Assembly: GCF_010645065.1 (NCBI RefSeq) | Contig: NZ_JAADZW010000002.1 | Location: 62,001 to 126,000 of the forward strand | Direction of reading: 5' to 3' | Source: Flavobacterium fluviatile | GTDB lineage: Bacteria > Bacteroidota > Bacteroidia > Flavobacteriales > Flavobacteriaceae | DNA: 64,000 nt | Shown: one piece after another, positions 63,696 through 64,000 of the stretch | How positions within the stretch are numbered: the first letter of the stretch is position 1 | Layout of the letters: each line of letters opens with the position of its first letter | Notes under the pieces: model-generated | What the model was told of the DNA's origin: nothing | Database searches by the model: none | The model's input: the letters and a program-made list of their open reading frames with translations, nothing else | Position numbers and translations under genes: made by a program

Positions 63696-64000
63696 ATGCT
63701 TTCAAAGAAAACAAAATACGGAATTAAAGCTTTGACTTACTTGGCCAGACGTGAAAACAATGAGCCTGTTCAAATTGCTGAGATAGCCAAAAATGAACAT
63801 ATTTCGATTAAATTTCTGGAAAGTATTTTATTACTACTGAGAAACTCTGGTTTTCTGGGTGCCAAAAAAGGAAAAGGAGGCGGATATTATCTGATAAAAG
63901 AACCAAAAGATATCAGTATGGCCAAAGTCTATCGGATACTCGAAGGACCTATTGCATTGTTACCTTGTGCCTCGCATAATTTCTATGAAAAATGCGATGA
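63696..64000 (+). CDS. Rrf2 family transcriptional regulator (cut by window end)
   Basis: The ATG at 63696 starts MLSKKTKYGIKALTYLARRE, the standard beginning of Rrf2 winged-helix regulators. It continues with QIAEIAKNEHISIKFLESIL (recognition helix region), KKGKGGGYYLIKEP (wing) and the effector part with ALLPCASHNFYEKCD, where the frame runs off the window after about 101 residues. At least two cysteines are in the effector region, so an iron-sulfur cluster or thiol sensing is possible. Rrf2 proteins next to methionine or cysteine genes often control sulfur assimilation (CymR is one example). A link to metZ or to genes beyond the right edge is inferred, not shown. Confidence 0.88.
   Translation, partial: MLSKKTKYGIKALTYLARRENNEPVQIAEIAKNEHISIKFLESILLLLRNSGFLGAKKGKGGGYYLIKEPKDISMAKVYRILEGPIALLPCASHNFYEKCD

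Noticed and set aside
1-64000. tRNA, rRNA and CRISPR loci
   Set aside because: No cloverleaf, rRNA segment or regularly spaced repeat array was seen on reading; a covariance-model scan was not possible here.

Overview
The window is a piece of a Flavobacteriaceae chromosome, most likely Flavobacterium. It is AT-rich and has almost no Shine-Dalgarno sequences. Several genes are preceded by the Bacteroidetes promoter type TTG-N17-23-TAnnTTTG. The gene content also fits: SusC/SusD pairs, TamL, a PorT-like protein, GLPGLI and DUF5686 proteins, menaquinone-type UbiE, a fused aspartokinase-homoserine dehydrogenase and a K+-dependent membrane pyrophosphatase.

Layout. From 0 to 25.5 kb is mostly housekeeping: mreC (cut by the left edge) and mreB, purH, an FtsX-type permease, accD, fbaA, tamL, a TrmH-type RNA methyltransferase, a PorT-like gene with ubiE, folA, thyA, a bifunctional nuclease, etfAB, pdhB, a DUF5686 outer-membrane protein, ppa and hppA. 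From 25.6 to 30.5 kb is a small type VI secretion cargo island: a VgrG with a damaged 5' end, a 56-residue VgrG-tail-like mini-gene, a Tle1-like lipase effector, a DUF2931 lipoprotein (possible immunity protein) and the C-terminal remnant of a second effector. From 30.5 to 45.4 kb is a polysaccharide utilisation locus with GH3, GH5 and GH30 enzymes, a surface lipoprotein, SusD, SusC and a divergent membrane-bound SusR-type regulator; the enzyme set suggests beta-1,6/beta-1,3-glucan. From 45.5 to 52.7 kb are a deoxynucleoside kinase, a GLPGLI plus outer-membrane-receptor pair and a DUF4153 membrane protein.

The most interesting region is 54-63 kb, a methionine and sulfur amino acid regulon with several layers of RNA control. 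metK lies behind a SAM-II-type riboswitch. The O-acetylhomoserine sulfhydrylase gene (metY-type) and metX each lie behind a tandem pair of short ORFs. These ORFs carry Met and Cys codons (very many in the second of each pair), and each is followed by a strong intrinsic terminator whose 5' arm can pair with a segment in or just after the leader ORF. This is the arrangement of ribosome-mediated transcription attenuation. After each tandem pair comes a small protein gene, and the two small proteins share a C-terminal motif (SLLxxMYSxENExLFI). metX has a SAM-I riboswitch as well and appears to start at TTG. The same region also holds thrA-type AK-HSD, an OsmC protein, metZ and, after a frameshifted RDD gene, an Rrf2-family regulator cut by the right edge.

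No tRNA, rRNA, CRISPR array or intact transposon was recognised. Dispersed intergenic repeats are present, including two copies of a structured element with compensatory base changes and a perfect 21-bp inverted repeat.
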